Positions 1 to 6,871 of a DNA stretch of 37,161 nt are shown piece by piece (the first letter of the stretch is position 1; each line of letters starts with the position of its first letter). The notes below the pieces were generated by a model. It saw only the letters and a program-made list of their open reading frames with translations. It was not told where the DNA came from and searched no databases. Location of the stretch: the NCBI GenBank assembly GCA_001602645.1, contig LUYE01000028.1, forward strand, positions 1-37,161, written 5' to 3'. Both the position numbers and the translations under genes were made by a program. This stretch comes from Methanosarcinales archaeon Methan_01. GTDB lineage: Archaea; Halobacteriota; Methanosarcinia; Methanotrichales; Methanotrichaceae.

Positions 1-207
1 GGCCACCAGGGCGAGTATGCAGGCATCTCCAGCGCCGCTCACGCGGGCCGCTTCGACGCCTACGCGTGCAACCCCCTGATCAAGGTCTGCTTCGCAAACC
101 CCGCCCTCATCTTCACCTGGGACGACATCCGCAAGGGATACGGAATGGGTGGAGCGAGAGAGTTCCGCGCGGCCGGCGAGAGATCTCTGGTCATGCCCGC
201 AGTGTAG
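1..207 (+). CDS. mcrA: Methyl-coenzyme M reductase subunit alpha, C-terminal fragment
   Basis: Only the last 68 codons are inside the window; the 5' part lies upstream. McrA is the catalytic alpha subunit of methyl-CoM reductase, the F430 enzyme that releases methane from methyl-CoM and CoB in the cytoplasm. The visible tail reads from GHQGEYAG through NPLIKVCFANP to REFRAAGERSLVMPAV and stop. This matches the family's very conserved C-terminus (GHQGxYAG, NPLxKVCFA, AIREFxPAGERSL). mcrA is normally the last gene of the mcr operon, which agrees with the T-rich stretch just after the stop. Two genes for McrA-modifying enzymes lie about 2-4.5 kb downstream on the other strand. Assignment is by motif recognition and is very secure despite the truncation. 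Confidence 0.95.
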   Translation, partial: GHQGEYAGISSAAHAGRFDAYACNPLIKVCFANPALIFTWDDIRKGYGMGGAREFRAAGERSLVMPAV

Positions 208-226
208 GCGAGAGCCTGCACACCCC

Positions 227-242
227 TTTTTTCTTTATTTTC
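227..242 (+). terminator. T-rich terminator after mcrA
   Basis: A run of TTTTTTCTTTATTTT starts about 20 bases after the mcrA stop codon. Archaeal RNA polymerase commonly stops at such T tracts, so this probably ends the mcr operon transcript. No strong hairpin precedes it. Confidence 0.6.
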
Positions 243-362
243 CAGCCGATCCTTCTATCCTCAAATTCCGGCTATATTCGTCATATCGGGAAAAAACTCC
301 TCATTATGGCGAGTTGATACTGAGATCCTCCAGATGAGATGCTCTGGGATGGGTTTTCCTGG

Positions 363-869
363 CTATCGATCCGAGGCGTTCTTCCGGATCAGATCTCGGA
401 TCTCCTCCCCCGAAGGCAGAAGCTTGATCCTATGATCTCTCAGGACTTTGGGAGCCTTCAGGGACGGCTCGTCGTTCAGCCTCAGGGCCACCAGATTCTT
501 CTTCATCCGGAGGCTCTCTCGAACCTCCCAGTCGACCCATTCGCAGTCTTGGAAGGTCTTGCCCACCAGGACGAAGACGATCGATGACGCCTCGATCCTT
601 TTCGTGATGCAGCGTCGGACGTAGACGGCGTTCTCGTTCTTGAAATGGACCTTCAATGCGAAGTCTATGAAGTCGAGGCGGGGGTCGACCCCCTTGGCGA
701 AGCTGCAGAACTCCCGGACCCGGTCCAGGTCTTCCGCCCGGAAGATGAGGAAGGCCCTCCTCCGGGGGAGGAGGGCCTGAGGCTTGAATACCTCCCCCCG
801 CGCCATCTCCTCCAGCCTCTCCATAGCCGATTTAGGCTCTGAAAATTCCGGATCGGCGATCTCAATCAT
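363..869 (-). CDS. TIR-like domain protein (MTH538/DUF1863, ThsB-like fold)
   Basis: 168 residues. After a 35-residue leader comes a TIR-like domain: beta-1 'RAFLIFRAEDLDRVREF' (residues 38-54), a central 'ITKRIEASSIVFVLVGKTF' (88-106), then 'WVDWEVRESL' (111-120). The last segment keeps the W-x3-E arrangement of the TIR catalytic Glu, here E115. The family (MTH538 TIR-like) includes ThsB, the NAD-derived signal producer of Thoeris anti-phage systems. No ThsA/SIR2 or other classic effector is visible nearby. The ATG lies 4 bases after the stop of the QueC-like gene, with GGAGGGAGTGA as its ribosome site inside that gene, so the two are translationally coupled. No signal peptide or membrane segment is seen, so it is presumably cytoplasmic. 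Enzymatic activity is inferred, not shown. Confidence 0.8.
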   Translation of the reverse strand: MIEIADPEFSEPKSAMERLEEMARGEVFKPQALLPRRRAFLIFRAEDLDRVREFCSFAKGVDPRLDFIDFALKVHFKNENAVYVRRCITKRIEASSIVFVLVGKTFQDCEWVDWEVRESLRMKKNLVALRLNDEPSLKAPKVLRDHRIKLLPSGEEIRDLIRKNASDR

Positions 870-873
870 CCCT

Positions 874-1476
874 TCACTCCCTCCCCAGGGGGTCGACGAC
901 GGCCTTTCGGGCGGTGCAGCTCCTGCAGATTCCGTTTCTACCGGGGTGGCAGCAGAAGGTCTCCTCGATGGGGAGGCCGTACCATCTGGCGGTGTTGAGG
1001 ACGTCCTCCTTTGTGAAGTTTATGAGGGGGGTGAGGATGGTGATGAAGTCGCCGAAGGCGGAGTTGATGGCGAAGTTGGCGTTTACGAGGAACTCCTCGG
1101 TCTGGTCCGGGAACCGACGGCTCTCATCCGATAGGAGGGCGATGGCCACGATCTTTATCCCTCGCTGGTAGGCGTAGGAGGCGGCGGCCATCAGAGCCAT
1201 GAGGTTTCTCCCCGGGAGGAAGGCGTTGATGTAGCTCGCTTTGCACTCTCCCCGGACGTCGGACTCTATCGATCTGCAGTAGCCGCTCAGGTCTATCCTC
1301 TCAGGCGGCGGAAGGTCGCACCTCTCAAAGACGCTCCTGCAGGCCTCCCACTCCTCATCGCTGGATATCTGGCCGAAGTCGATGAAGATGGGGTGCTGCT
1401 CCTGCCTCTCGTTGTTGAGGATCTTGCACATCACCAGGGAATCTATGTCTCCGGAGACTATCGGCACCACGGCCAT
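874..1476 (-). CDS. QueC-like PP-loop family protein, divergent
   Basis: 200 residues, related to 7-cyano-7-deazaguanine synthase (QueC). Family marks are FLPGRNL (86-92), TPLINFTKEDV (149-159) and a C-terminal Cys cluster with C175, C176, C184, C187. The PP-loop, normally SGGxDS, is SGDIDS (8-13). In the C-x7-C-x2-C-x2-C zinc motif the second Cys aligns with N181, perhaps replaced by the extra C175. I start at ATG 1476 because GGAGAGGAGAT sits 6 bases upstream; a longer form starting at 1512 would add 12 residues lacking family similarity. It is the first gene of a two-gene operon with the TIR-like gene. Methanogens need QueC for archaeosine, so a housekeeping role is possible, but the changed motifs and the partner suggest a specialised QueC-like enzyme of the kind found in bacterial defence systems. 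Confidence 0.78.
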   Translation of the reverse strand: MAVVPIVSGDIDSLVMCKILNNERQEQHPIFIDFGQISSDEEWEACRSVFERCDLPPPERIDLSGYCRSIESDVRGECKASYINAFLPGRNLMALMAAASYAYQRGIKIVAIALLSDESRRFPDQTEEFLVNANFAINSAFGDFITILTPLINFTKEDVLNTARWYGLPIEETFCCHPGRNGICRSCTARKAVVDPLGRE

Positions 1477-1550
1477 CTTGATATCTCCTCTCCAGGGGGA
1501 TCTGGAGCTCATTTATGCGGAATCCGCCGCATACCTCAACCCCCCCTCAA

Positions 1551-1562
1551 GCTATTTATCTC
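1551..1562 (-). promoter_or_regulatory. Probable TATA box of the QueC-like/TIR operon
   Basis: On the minus strand the sequence reads GATAAATAGC, an archaeal TATA-like element in otherwise GC-rich DNA. It lies about 75-85 bases upstream of the QueC-like start. It would serve both genes of the operon and implies a leader of roughly 50 bases. Confidence 0.4.
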
Positions 1563-1671
1563 CACCGCGCCACCTCGACCCACCTTCCATCTGCGTCGGA
1601 TCAACGGGATCTGCCACAAAATTGCCCCTCGCCAGGGCCCTGGATGATCGAGCTTGCCTTCATATGTAGGC

Positions 1672-1680
1672 AAATTTATC
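1672..1680 (+). promoter_or_regulatory. TATA box for a probable leaderless mRNA
   Basis: AAATTTATC lies 24-32 bases upstream of the ATG at 1704, which has no convincing ribosome site. That spacing puts the transcription start at or beside the start codon, as in leaderless archaeal mRNAs. Confidence 0.5.
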
Positions 1681-1703
1681 TCAGGCACCTCGAATATGGT
1701 AGC

Positions 1704-2141
1704 ATGTCAAAAAAGGTGAAGGTCATCTTCCTCTCCGCCCATAACTCCGCCCGGTCACAGATGGCCGAGGGGCTCCTCCGCCACCTCTACCCCGACCGTT
1801 ACATCGTCCGGAGCGCCGGGGTGAACCCCCGGGAGATGGACCCCCTGGCGGTGGAGGCGATGGCCGAGAGGGGGATAGACATCTCCCGGCAGAGGTCGAA
1901 GAGCGCAAAGGAGTTCTGGCGCACGGCCTTCGACGTGGTGGCCAAGATCCGCGACTTCGATTCCGAGCCCTGCCCCCTCTTCCCCAGCGGGAGGTGGAGG
2001 GCGTTCTTGCCCCTGGAGGACCCTTCGATGGTGGAGGATCCGGAGGAGCGGAGGCGGGCCCTCTCGGCGGCGAGGGACCGCCTGGAGCGTTGGATCGTCG
2101 AGACCTTCGGAGAAGAGACCTTCAGAGAAGATGGCGGGTGA
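1704..2141 (+). CDS. Low-molecular-weight phosphatase/arsenate reductase-like protein lacking the catalytic Cys
   Basis: 145 residues with the low-molecular-weight protein tyrosine phosphatase/ArsC fold. The P-loop reads F-L-S-A-H-N-S-A-R-S (9-18), where the family has C-x5-R with a nucleophilic Cys. Position 11 is Ser (TCC at 1734-1736), while R17 and the following QMAEGLLR helix are intact. In thioredoxin-linked ArsC a second and third Cys act in disulfide exchange. Here the position matching the second (in VTxC) is Arg, and only a Cys matching the third (CPLFP) remains. It should therefore be unable to work by the normal mechanism. The start was chosen because homology begins at MSKKVKVIF and a TATA box is correctly spaced for a leaderless mRNA. 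It converges with the MgmA-type gene, 6 bases apart. A role as a binding or regulatory pseudoenzyme is inference. Confidence 0.8.
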   Translation: MSKKVKVIFLSAHNSARSQMAEGLLRHLYPDRYIVRSAGVNPREMDPLAVEAMAERGIDISRQRSKSAKEFWRTAFDVVAKIRDFDSEPCPLFPSGRWRAFLPLEDPSMVEDPEERRRALSAARDRLERWIVETFGEETFREDGG

Positions 2142-2147
2142 AGGGGA

Positions 2148-3443
2148 TCAGACGATCCTGCCTCGGTACTTCGCGAGAAGGTCCATCACCCTCCTCACGT
2201 CCCTCCCCTGGACCCTCGCCTCCTCGAGGAGGGCGGAGTAGATCCCGCCATCGACGATCCTCGGGACGGGCCTGCAGCTCATCCCGTGGAGCATCAGGTT
2301 GAAGCATCGGGCTTCGGCCTCCGAGAGCCTCAGGGCCCGATAATCGCCGGCGTGCTCCCGGTAGAGGGGGTTATCCTCCTTCGGATATTCCAGGGCGAGC
2401 TTGGCGAGGGGCGTTCCTGGTATCGGCTCGGCGACGCTGGCGAAGACGTCCTCGAGCATCGCCTCCTCCATGAAGTCGAGGGTCGCCTGGTAGTCCTCCT
2501 CCGTCTCGCCGGGGTAGCCGACGATGAAGCTCCCCCCGACCTTGACCCCGGACTGGTGGGCGAGCTCCACCGCCTCCAGGTTCTTCTCGGGGGTCGTCCC
2601 CTTCTTCATCGCCCTGAGGATCCCGGGACTTCCCGACTCGATCCCGAAGAAGACCCAGCCGACGGTGTACTTTCGGATAGCCTCCAGGATCTCCTCGTCG
2701 ACGAAGTCGACCCTCATGTCCGGGACTGAGAGGTTCTTCGGACCCAGGATCTCGGCGAGGGACCGGAGGAGCTCGATGAGGGCCTCCTTGTTGACGGCCC
2801 CGCCGTAGCCGAATAGGGACCCAGTCCCGCCGCTGACGGCTACCCTGGTGACCCCCCTCCTCCTCATCTCTCTGACCTCCGCGAGGATGTTCTCGAGGGA
2901 CCGGGACCGGATCGATCGGCCGAAGAACCGGGGGACCTGGCAGAAGGTGCAGCCTCCAAGGCATCCCCGATGGGTCTCGATGTAGACGTTGGCGCCCCGG
3001 ACGTTCTGGCTTTTCAGGTCGTCGGGGATGAGGGGCATGACGTGGTCGAGATCGGAGACCGGGACCGGATCGGTCTTGACGACCTCGCCGTCCCGGCGGA
3101 AGGCGAGGCCGGGGATCTCCTCCGATGGCCCCCCCTCGACGAGGTCCCCGACTACTTCCTCCCCCTCGCCGACGACCACCGCATCGACCTCCAGCTCTCC
3201 GAGGACGATCTCGGGGACGAGGCCTACGGGGCCGCCGACGTATATCCTCGGAGATCTTCTCGCAAAATCCCGGATCCCGGGGTCGAGGAGCTGGGAGGTG
3301 GAGAAGAGGCTGAGGAGGGTCAGATCCCCGTCGGATGATAGGTCCCTGGTGATCGAGGCGGCGTGGCCCCGATCCCTGAGGACGCCGCCGAGGACGAGGG
3401 AGCCGTAGGTGTAGACCTTGGGGGATACGATCGTCGTCTTCAT
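2148..3443 (-). CDS. mgmA: B12-binding/radical SAM enzyme, probable McrA glutamine C-methyltransferase (MgmA, MJ_0865 family)
   Basis: 431 residues. The N-terminal half carries a B12-binding-like domain (VGGPVGL, then VVGEGEEVV). Next is the radical SAM core with C-x3-C-x2-C in GCLGGCTFCQV (C161, C165, C168), GGTGSLFGYGG, and FGIESGSPGILRAMKKG. This architecture fits cobalamin-dependent radical SAM methyltransferases. The family of MJ_0865 is known to C-methylate an active-site glutamine of McrA. Position next to mmp10 and close to mcrA supports that substrate. I start at ATG 3443 because GGAG lies 6 bases upstream and homologues begin MKxxIVSPKVYTYG. The gap to the mmp10 stop is 36 bases, so the two are probably co-transcribed. 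The radical SAM/B12 call is firm; the exact residue modified is inferred. Confidence 0.78.
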   Translation of the reverse strand: MKTTIVSPKVYTYGSLVLGGVLRDRGHAASITRDLSSDGDLTLLSLFSTSQLLDPGIRDFARRSPRIYVGGPVGLVPEIVLGELEVDAVVVGEGEEVVGDLVEGGPSEEIPGLAFRRDGEVVKTDPVPVSDLDHVMPLIPDDLKSQNVRGANVYIETHRGCLGGCTFCQVPRFFGRSIRSRSLENILAEVREMRRRGVTRVAVSGGTGSLFGYGGAVNKEALIELLRSLAEILGPKNLSVPDMRVDFVDEEILEAIRKYTVGWVFFGIESGSPGILRAMKKGTTPEKNLEAVELAHQSGVKVGGSFIVGYPGETEEDYQATLDFMEEAMLEDVFASVAEPIPGTPLAKLALEYPKEDNPLYREHAGDYRALRLSEAEARCFNLMLHGMSCRPVPRIVDGGIYSALLEEARVQGRDVRRVMDLLAKYRGRIV

Positions 3444-3479
3444 CTGAATCTCCATCCCCATGGTATCTTCATATCCGTC

Positions 3480-4703
3480 TCAGACTCCCAGGGCGTTGAT
3501 CTCATCGATCAGCTCGGCGAAGGCCTCCACCTCCACCTCCAAGACCTCTTCGGGGGTCATGCTGATGGACATCTCGCCGTCGACGGTCAGCCTGTCGGGG
3601 CCGCGCCGGACGAGCCTCTTGACCCCGTCCCTGGAGAGGACCCGTTTGATCTCGGGGTCGAAGGCCATCGTCCTCCCCGGGAGGATCACCGTCTCCTTCA
3701 GCCCCGAGAGGTCGAGGTCGAGGAGGTCCTGGATGGTGATGAGGCAGCCGATCTCCTTTTTTACGGCGACGACGTTGACGAGGTCGCAAAGCTCATCGAA
3801 GATCGCCGATAAAAGTGGTTGGGCGACGGAGCTGGTGATGAGGGTCGCCCCCTTCCGGACTTGGGGAAGCCTTCTTATCAGGTCTTTGTGGTGGGCGAGG
3901 GCGAAGGGGGACTTCGTCACGGGGTCCCAGAGGGGGGTTCCCGCCACCCTGAAGCTGTATCGATCGTTCGTCTCCGTCACGATATCCCGGAACTCCTCGA
4001 CGGTGTGGGGGACGACCCCGGGGATGATCGGCTCGTTTCCGAGGATCAGCCCCTGCTCCCGAGAGTTTGCAAACCTCATCAGGATCAGGTTTTTGACCCC
4101 CATCTCCTCCAGATCCCGGCAGGTCCGGTCGAGCTCGGGGCCGTCGTTGACCCCCGGGATGAGAACGGAGGCGGCGTAGACGTCGCACTCCTCGGCGAAC
4201 CGCCGGAGGTTCGCGAGGGCGGCCTCGGGGTGGCGGTCGTTCATCTGCTCTCTCCGAAGGGCCGGGTCCGTCGAGAAGACGGTGAAGGAGACCTCCTTCA
4301 CCCCCGCCTCGATCAGGTCGTCGGCCTCGTCGCCCTTCGTGAAGCCCTTGCCGCTGGTGTAGCCGAGGTGGATGGGAACCCCACCCTGCCCCACCATCCG
4401 GGCCAGGGGGAGGAGCTCTGGGTAACAGCTGAGGTCGCCGCCGCCGCTGATCGTCACCTTATCGGGCCTCCTCCCGAAGGCGGCTCCGGCCACCTCCATC
4501 GCCACCGTCGCCATCGGCTTGAAGCCTGGGTAAGCCTCGGCGATCGCCCGGGAGCAGTAGTCGCACCCCTTCTGAAAAGGTAGGCACCTCTTGCACCCGA
4601 AGGGCTTCAGCTCCTTCAGCTTTACTCCCTTGAAGTAGCAGTAGCTGCAAAAGCCCCTGCAGTCTATCCCCGGCCTTCCGCCGACGTCCGCCAGAATCTC
4701 CAT
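3480..4703 (-). CDS. mmp10: Methyl-CoM reductase arginine C-methyltransferase Mmp10 (radical SAM)
   Basis: 407 residues, the size of methanogenesis marker protein 10. This cobalamin-dependent radical SAM enzyme methylates an arginine of McrA, a modification that stabilises methyl-CoM reductase. Near the N-terminus is C-x3-C-x2-C (C15, C19, C22 in DCRGFCSYCYFK). A family-specific second Cys set follows: C37/C40 (CKRC) and C47/C50 (CDYC). Then come TISGGGDLSCYPELLPLA and FTVFSTDP. The C-terminal 150 residues match the family's cofactor-binding region. The start is ATG 4703, with GGAGAG 7 bases upstream; a TTG two codons earlier is too close to that site. It leads an operon with the MgmA-type gene. 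Confidence 0.9.
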   Translation of the reverse strand: MEILADVGGRPGIDCRGFCSYCYFKGVKLKELKPFGCKRCLPFQKGCDYCSRAIAEAYPGFKPMATVAMEVAGAAFGRRPDKVTISGGGDLSCYPELLPLARMVGQGGVPIHLGYTSGKGFTKGDEADDLIEAGVKEVSFTVFSTDPALRREQMNDRHPEAALANLRRFAEECDVYAASVLIPGVNDGPELDRTCRDLEEMGVKNLILMRFANSREQGLILGNEPIIPGVVPHTVEEFRDIVTETNDRYSFRVAGTPLWDPVTKSPFALAHHKDLIRRLPQVRKGATLITSSVAQPLLSAIFDELCDLVNVVAVKKEIGCLITIQDLLDLDLSGLKETVILPGRTMAFDPEIKRVLSRDGVKRLVRRGPDRLTVDGEMSISMTPEEVLEVEVEAFAELIDEINALGV

Positions 4704-5317
4704 CCTCAAACTCTCCTGACCTGGATCGGCCCGGAGGGGTAAAGCCTTTGCGGAATGGGCGGGTCTGAGAGGATCCAGCTGGAACGGAGACGGATCTCAG
4801 CCTGTCTTCGAGGTGGTGATCAGGAAGATGATGCTGCCGCCCCCATGGGTGAAAGAGCGTTTCAGGACCGTCGCAAAGCCAGCTCGCTCAATCGCCGCTC
4901 TTCAGATCGGAGATGGCGACTTTCATCTCGGCGCCCTCCTCCCGAAGATGGCTTCTTCCATCCCCGTCTCATCCGGGGGATGAATCGGGGAGATGATCGG
5001 CGACTAAGATAAATTAGTATTTAAAATTATCATAGTTGGGATGAATATGGGATGGTACGTTTTGATGTGATATGATTATTGGCATTTTCCATACAAAAAA
5101 TCGCGGTGTCGAAAAGTATAATAAGATGCTTGACCAACAGACAGTAATGATTCCTGATAAGGAATCAATATTGAATTAGAATGGGTCGGAATTAGAGCCC
5201 ATCTCAGATCGAGGGCGTTATGGAATATCGATCGTCCCTTGCGGCGATGATCCGAGATGGCGTCCTTGTGGGGTTCAAGAGTCTCCAACCCATCTCATTA
5301 TCGTGATCAGTGGAGAG
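4704..5317. other. Gene-poor, partly AT-rich intergenic region
   Basis: No convincing complete gene is visible. The left third keeps the GC-rich coding-like composition and includes a possible eroded gene tail (see 4797-4926). From about 5005 the DNA turns AT-rich (GATAAATTAGTATTTAAAATT), unlike the neighbours. It holds an 8-base inverted repeat with a GATA loop, TGATTCCT/AGGAATCA at 5148-5167. The short minus-strand reading frame at 5076-5288 has no recognisable motif. The shift in composition could mark an insertion-prone or regulatory segment between the mcr-maturation genes and the surface-protein locus. Confidence 0.5.
4797..4926 (-). pseudogene. Possible frameshifted C-terminal remnant of a methyltransferase-like gene
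   Basis: One minus-strand frame reads EEGAEMKVAISDLKSGD and stops. The overlapping frame continues as AAIERAGFATVLKRSF and then HGGGSIIFLITT to a stop at 4797-4799. The second part resembles the C-terminal strand pattern of class I SAM methyltransferases (ExAGFxxVxxRxF, Gly-rich turn, hydrophobic strand). A single frameshift near 4905 would join the two. No upstream domain is left. The resemblance is short and could be chance. Confidence 0.25.
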
Positions 5318-5326
5318 TATATATAG
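5318..5326 (+). promoter_or_regulatory. TATA box of the surface-protein locus
   Basis: GTATATATA lies 32-40 bases before the ATG at 5358. Transcription would start near 5348, leaving a short leader that still includes GGGGAG. It is the first clear promoter of the five-gene exported-protein cluster. Confidence 0.6.
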
Positions 5327-5357
5327 GAAGAGAGAGCAACATCACTGGGGAGAAATT

Positions 5358-5870
5358 ATGAGACGAATAGGATTTGACATCTGCCTGATGGGGCTTGTGG
5401 CCGTGATGCTGATGGGGACCGGGTCAGCGCAAACAGAAGGTTCGACTGTAATCTCATCCCAGTTTCCTTCGTATATAACGGTTATAGCTCCCGCAGGAAT
5501 AACCGACTGGACTATAAGTGTAGGAGATAACACGTATCCTGGAACTGCAACAGCGACCATCAGATCGAATTATGATGGTTCTGTCGATCTTAAGGTTCGC
5601 GATGCTCGGACGGGCTTTGTCTCCCCGATGGTGGCGGGCAAGATGACGAGCTCCACGGACCCGGCGGCAGCCGACTACCAGCTAGAAAATCCGATCGAGG
5701 TGGGGGCTACGACGACGGTGAGCCTCTCTGGAACAGAGCAGACGATATATACATTGGACTCCCCCGGAAATGAGCAACCTGCGATCTCTTTCGGCCAGGA
5801 AGTCACATACGACGATTATGCTGCCAGTTATTCCATGACCGTCACCTTCATCGGGACCGTCTCCTTGTAA
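5358..5870 (+). CDS. Small secreted beta-rich protein, copy 1
   Basis: 170 residues. A signal peptide (about 1-25: MRRIGFDICLMGLVAVMLMG then SAQ) precedes a Thr/Ser/Gly-rich body with no Cys. The body looks all-beta: SYITVIAPAGITDWTISVG, then DLKVRDARTGF, ending in SMTVTFIGTVSL. I do not recognise a named family. The gene at 6872 encodes a homologue with the same layout: I(T/R)(V/I)xAPAxxxxWT near the start, a KVxD/KDAD segment mid-protein, a long polar loop, and a final S(M/Y)xxxVTFxGS(V/L). Each copy is followed by a DUF916-like secreted protein gene, so the pair behaves as a unit. The start was chosen for GGGGAG 5 bases upstream and for the signal peptide; an upstream in-frame start at 5310 would overlap the promoter. 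Likely exported; function unknown. Confidence 0.8.
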   Translation: MRRIGFDICLMGLVAVMLMGTGSAQTEGSTVISSQFPSYITVIAPAGITDWTISVGDNTYPGTATATIRSNYDGSVDLKVRDARTGFVSPMVAGKMTSSTDPAAADYQLENPIEVGATTTVSLSGTEQTIYTLDSPGNEQPAISFGQEVTYDDYAASYSMTVTFIGTVSL

Positions 5871-5918
5871 AGCTTCTGAAAATGTGAGTTGAGATTCTAA
5901 TCGGAGGTGAAAAAGAGC

Positions 5919-6713
5919 ATGAGATCGAGATCATCTATATCCGCATGTTTTATCGTATTGGCCCTCCTGGCGATCGCTCCCGCTTCGGGCATAACAGTTC
6001 AGGGCATCGCTTTCGTCGCCGAGGTATCGCCTGGAGAACGGATCGCATATAATATGACCGCCACGTCCGATGCCAACGTGACCGAGGAGGTTCATGCCCA
6101 CGTTTATGGGATGACCCACGATGAACACGGCGAAAGGGTGGGCATTGAGCCTGACGTGATGCATCCCTACTCTGCGGCACCGTTCTTGAAGGTCGCTCCA
6201 GAAGTTGCGGTCGTAGAGCCGGGAGCCTCGCAACTGTTCGTCCTGGAGGGGGTGGTTCCTGAGGACGTTGGCGATGGCGGAAGATATGCCTTTGTCTCTA
6301 TCCACGCATCGGTCGATGAGGGCGATATGGTCGGGTTTGCGCCAGAGGTGCAAGTTCCAGTATTCCTGACGATAACGGGCTCCGAGATCATCGAGACCGG
6401 AGAAATCCGTGATCTGAATATATCCGAGGGAGATGATGGCGGTCTGGTGGCGACTTTTAGGTTTAACAACACCGGAAACTACCACTACAAGACCGACGGA
6501 AAGGTCGTATTGAAGGACGGCGAGGGGAACGTAGTCGACGAAGTCTCTCATTCCTCGGGGTCCAGCTCGCTGCTTCCGTCGGAAGGACGTACTTGCGTCT
6601 TCGAGCTCGCCGAAGAGGTGGACCTCGCTTCTGGCACCTACACCGTCGAGGCGATCGTGAGCAAGAGGGACGGAACGGTCTTGGATGCCGAAGAGGTGAC
6701 GGTCGAGGTCTGA
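5919..6713 (+). CDS. Secreted DUF916-like protein, copy 1
   Basis: 264 residues: a signal peptide (ISACFIVLALLAIAPASG), then two beta-sandwich domains. The first has VSPGERIAYNMTAT, HPYSAAPFLKVAPE, VEPGASQLFVLEG and VPEDVGDGGRYAFVSI. That order resembles the DUF916 family of WxL-interacting proteins in Gram-positive bacteria (P-x-SA, P-F/V-x-x-x-PG, VP-x-x-x-x-GxYxA). The second has FRFNNTGNYHYKTDGKVVLKDGEGN and ends in TVEAIVSKRDG. There is no C-terminal membrane helix, unlike the bacterial proteins. The ATG at 5919 is 8-9 bases after GGAGGTGA; a GTG at 5907 overlaps that site and is less likely. It pairs with the gene just upstream and is clearly paralogous to the gene at 7443. The relation to DUF916 is by pattern only. 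Confidence 0.75.
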   Translation: MRSRSSISACFIVLALLAIAPASGITVQGIAFVAEVSPGERIAYNMTATSDANVTEEVHAHVYGMTHDEHGERVGIEPDVMHPYSAAPFLKVAPEVAVVEPGASQLFVLEGVVPEDVGDGGRYAFVSIHASVDEGDMVGFAPEVQVPVFLTITGSEIIETGEIRDLNISEGDDGGLVATFRFNNTGNYHYKTDGKVVLKDGEGNVVDEVSHSSGSSSLLPSEGRTCVFELAEEVDLASGTYTVEAIVSKRDGTVLDAEEVTVEV

Positions 6714-6734
6714 GGGATAAACAACCTCGTATCA

Positions 6735-6757
6735 GGGACGCCCAGGGGGGGCGTCCC
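6735..6757 (+). terminator. Terminator-like hairpin after the first surface pair
   Basis: GGGACGCCC and GGGCGTCCC form a perfect 9-base stem with an AGGGG loop, 22 bases after the stop at 6713. It separates copy 1 of the gene pair from copy 2. It could end or attenuate transcription, although no T tract follows. Confidence 0.45.
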
Positions 6758-6871
6758 CTCCTCCTGTGGGATCTCGATGGGTGCGGGATCGGGGCGGTGG
6801 TCCGGCCGGTGGGCCTCGATCGGATTTGAAGAGCTTTCTATGACGGGGACGAACCAAGCTGAGGCGGACCT

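Noticed and set aside
2371-2964. A 197-codon minus-strand frame inside the MgmA-type gene
   Set aside because: Arg/Gly/Pro-rich shadow; the other frame has the radical SAM Cys motif and family similarity.
5076-5288. A 70-codon minus-strand frame in the AT-rich gap
   Set aside because: No ribosome site, motif or recognisable composition; an accidental opening in AT-rich DNA.
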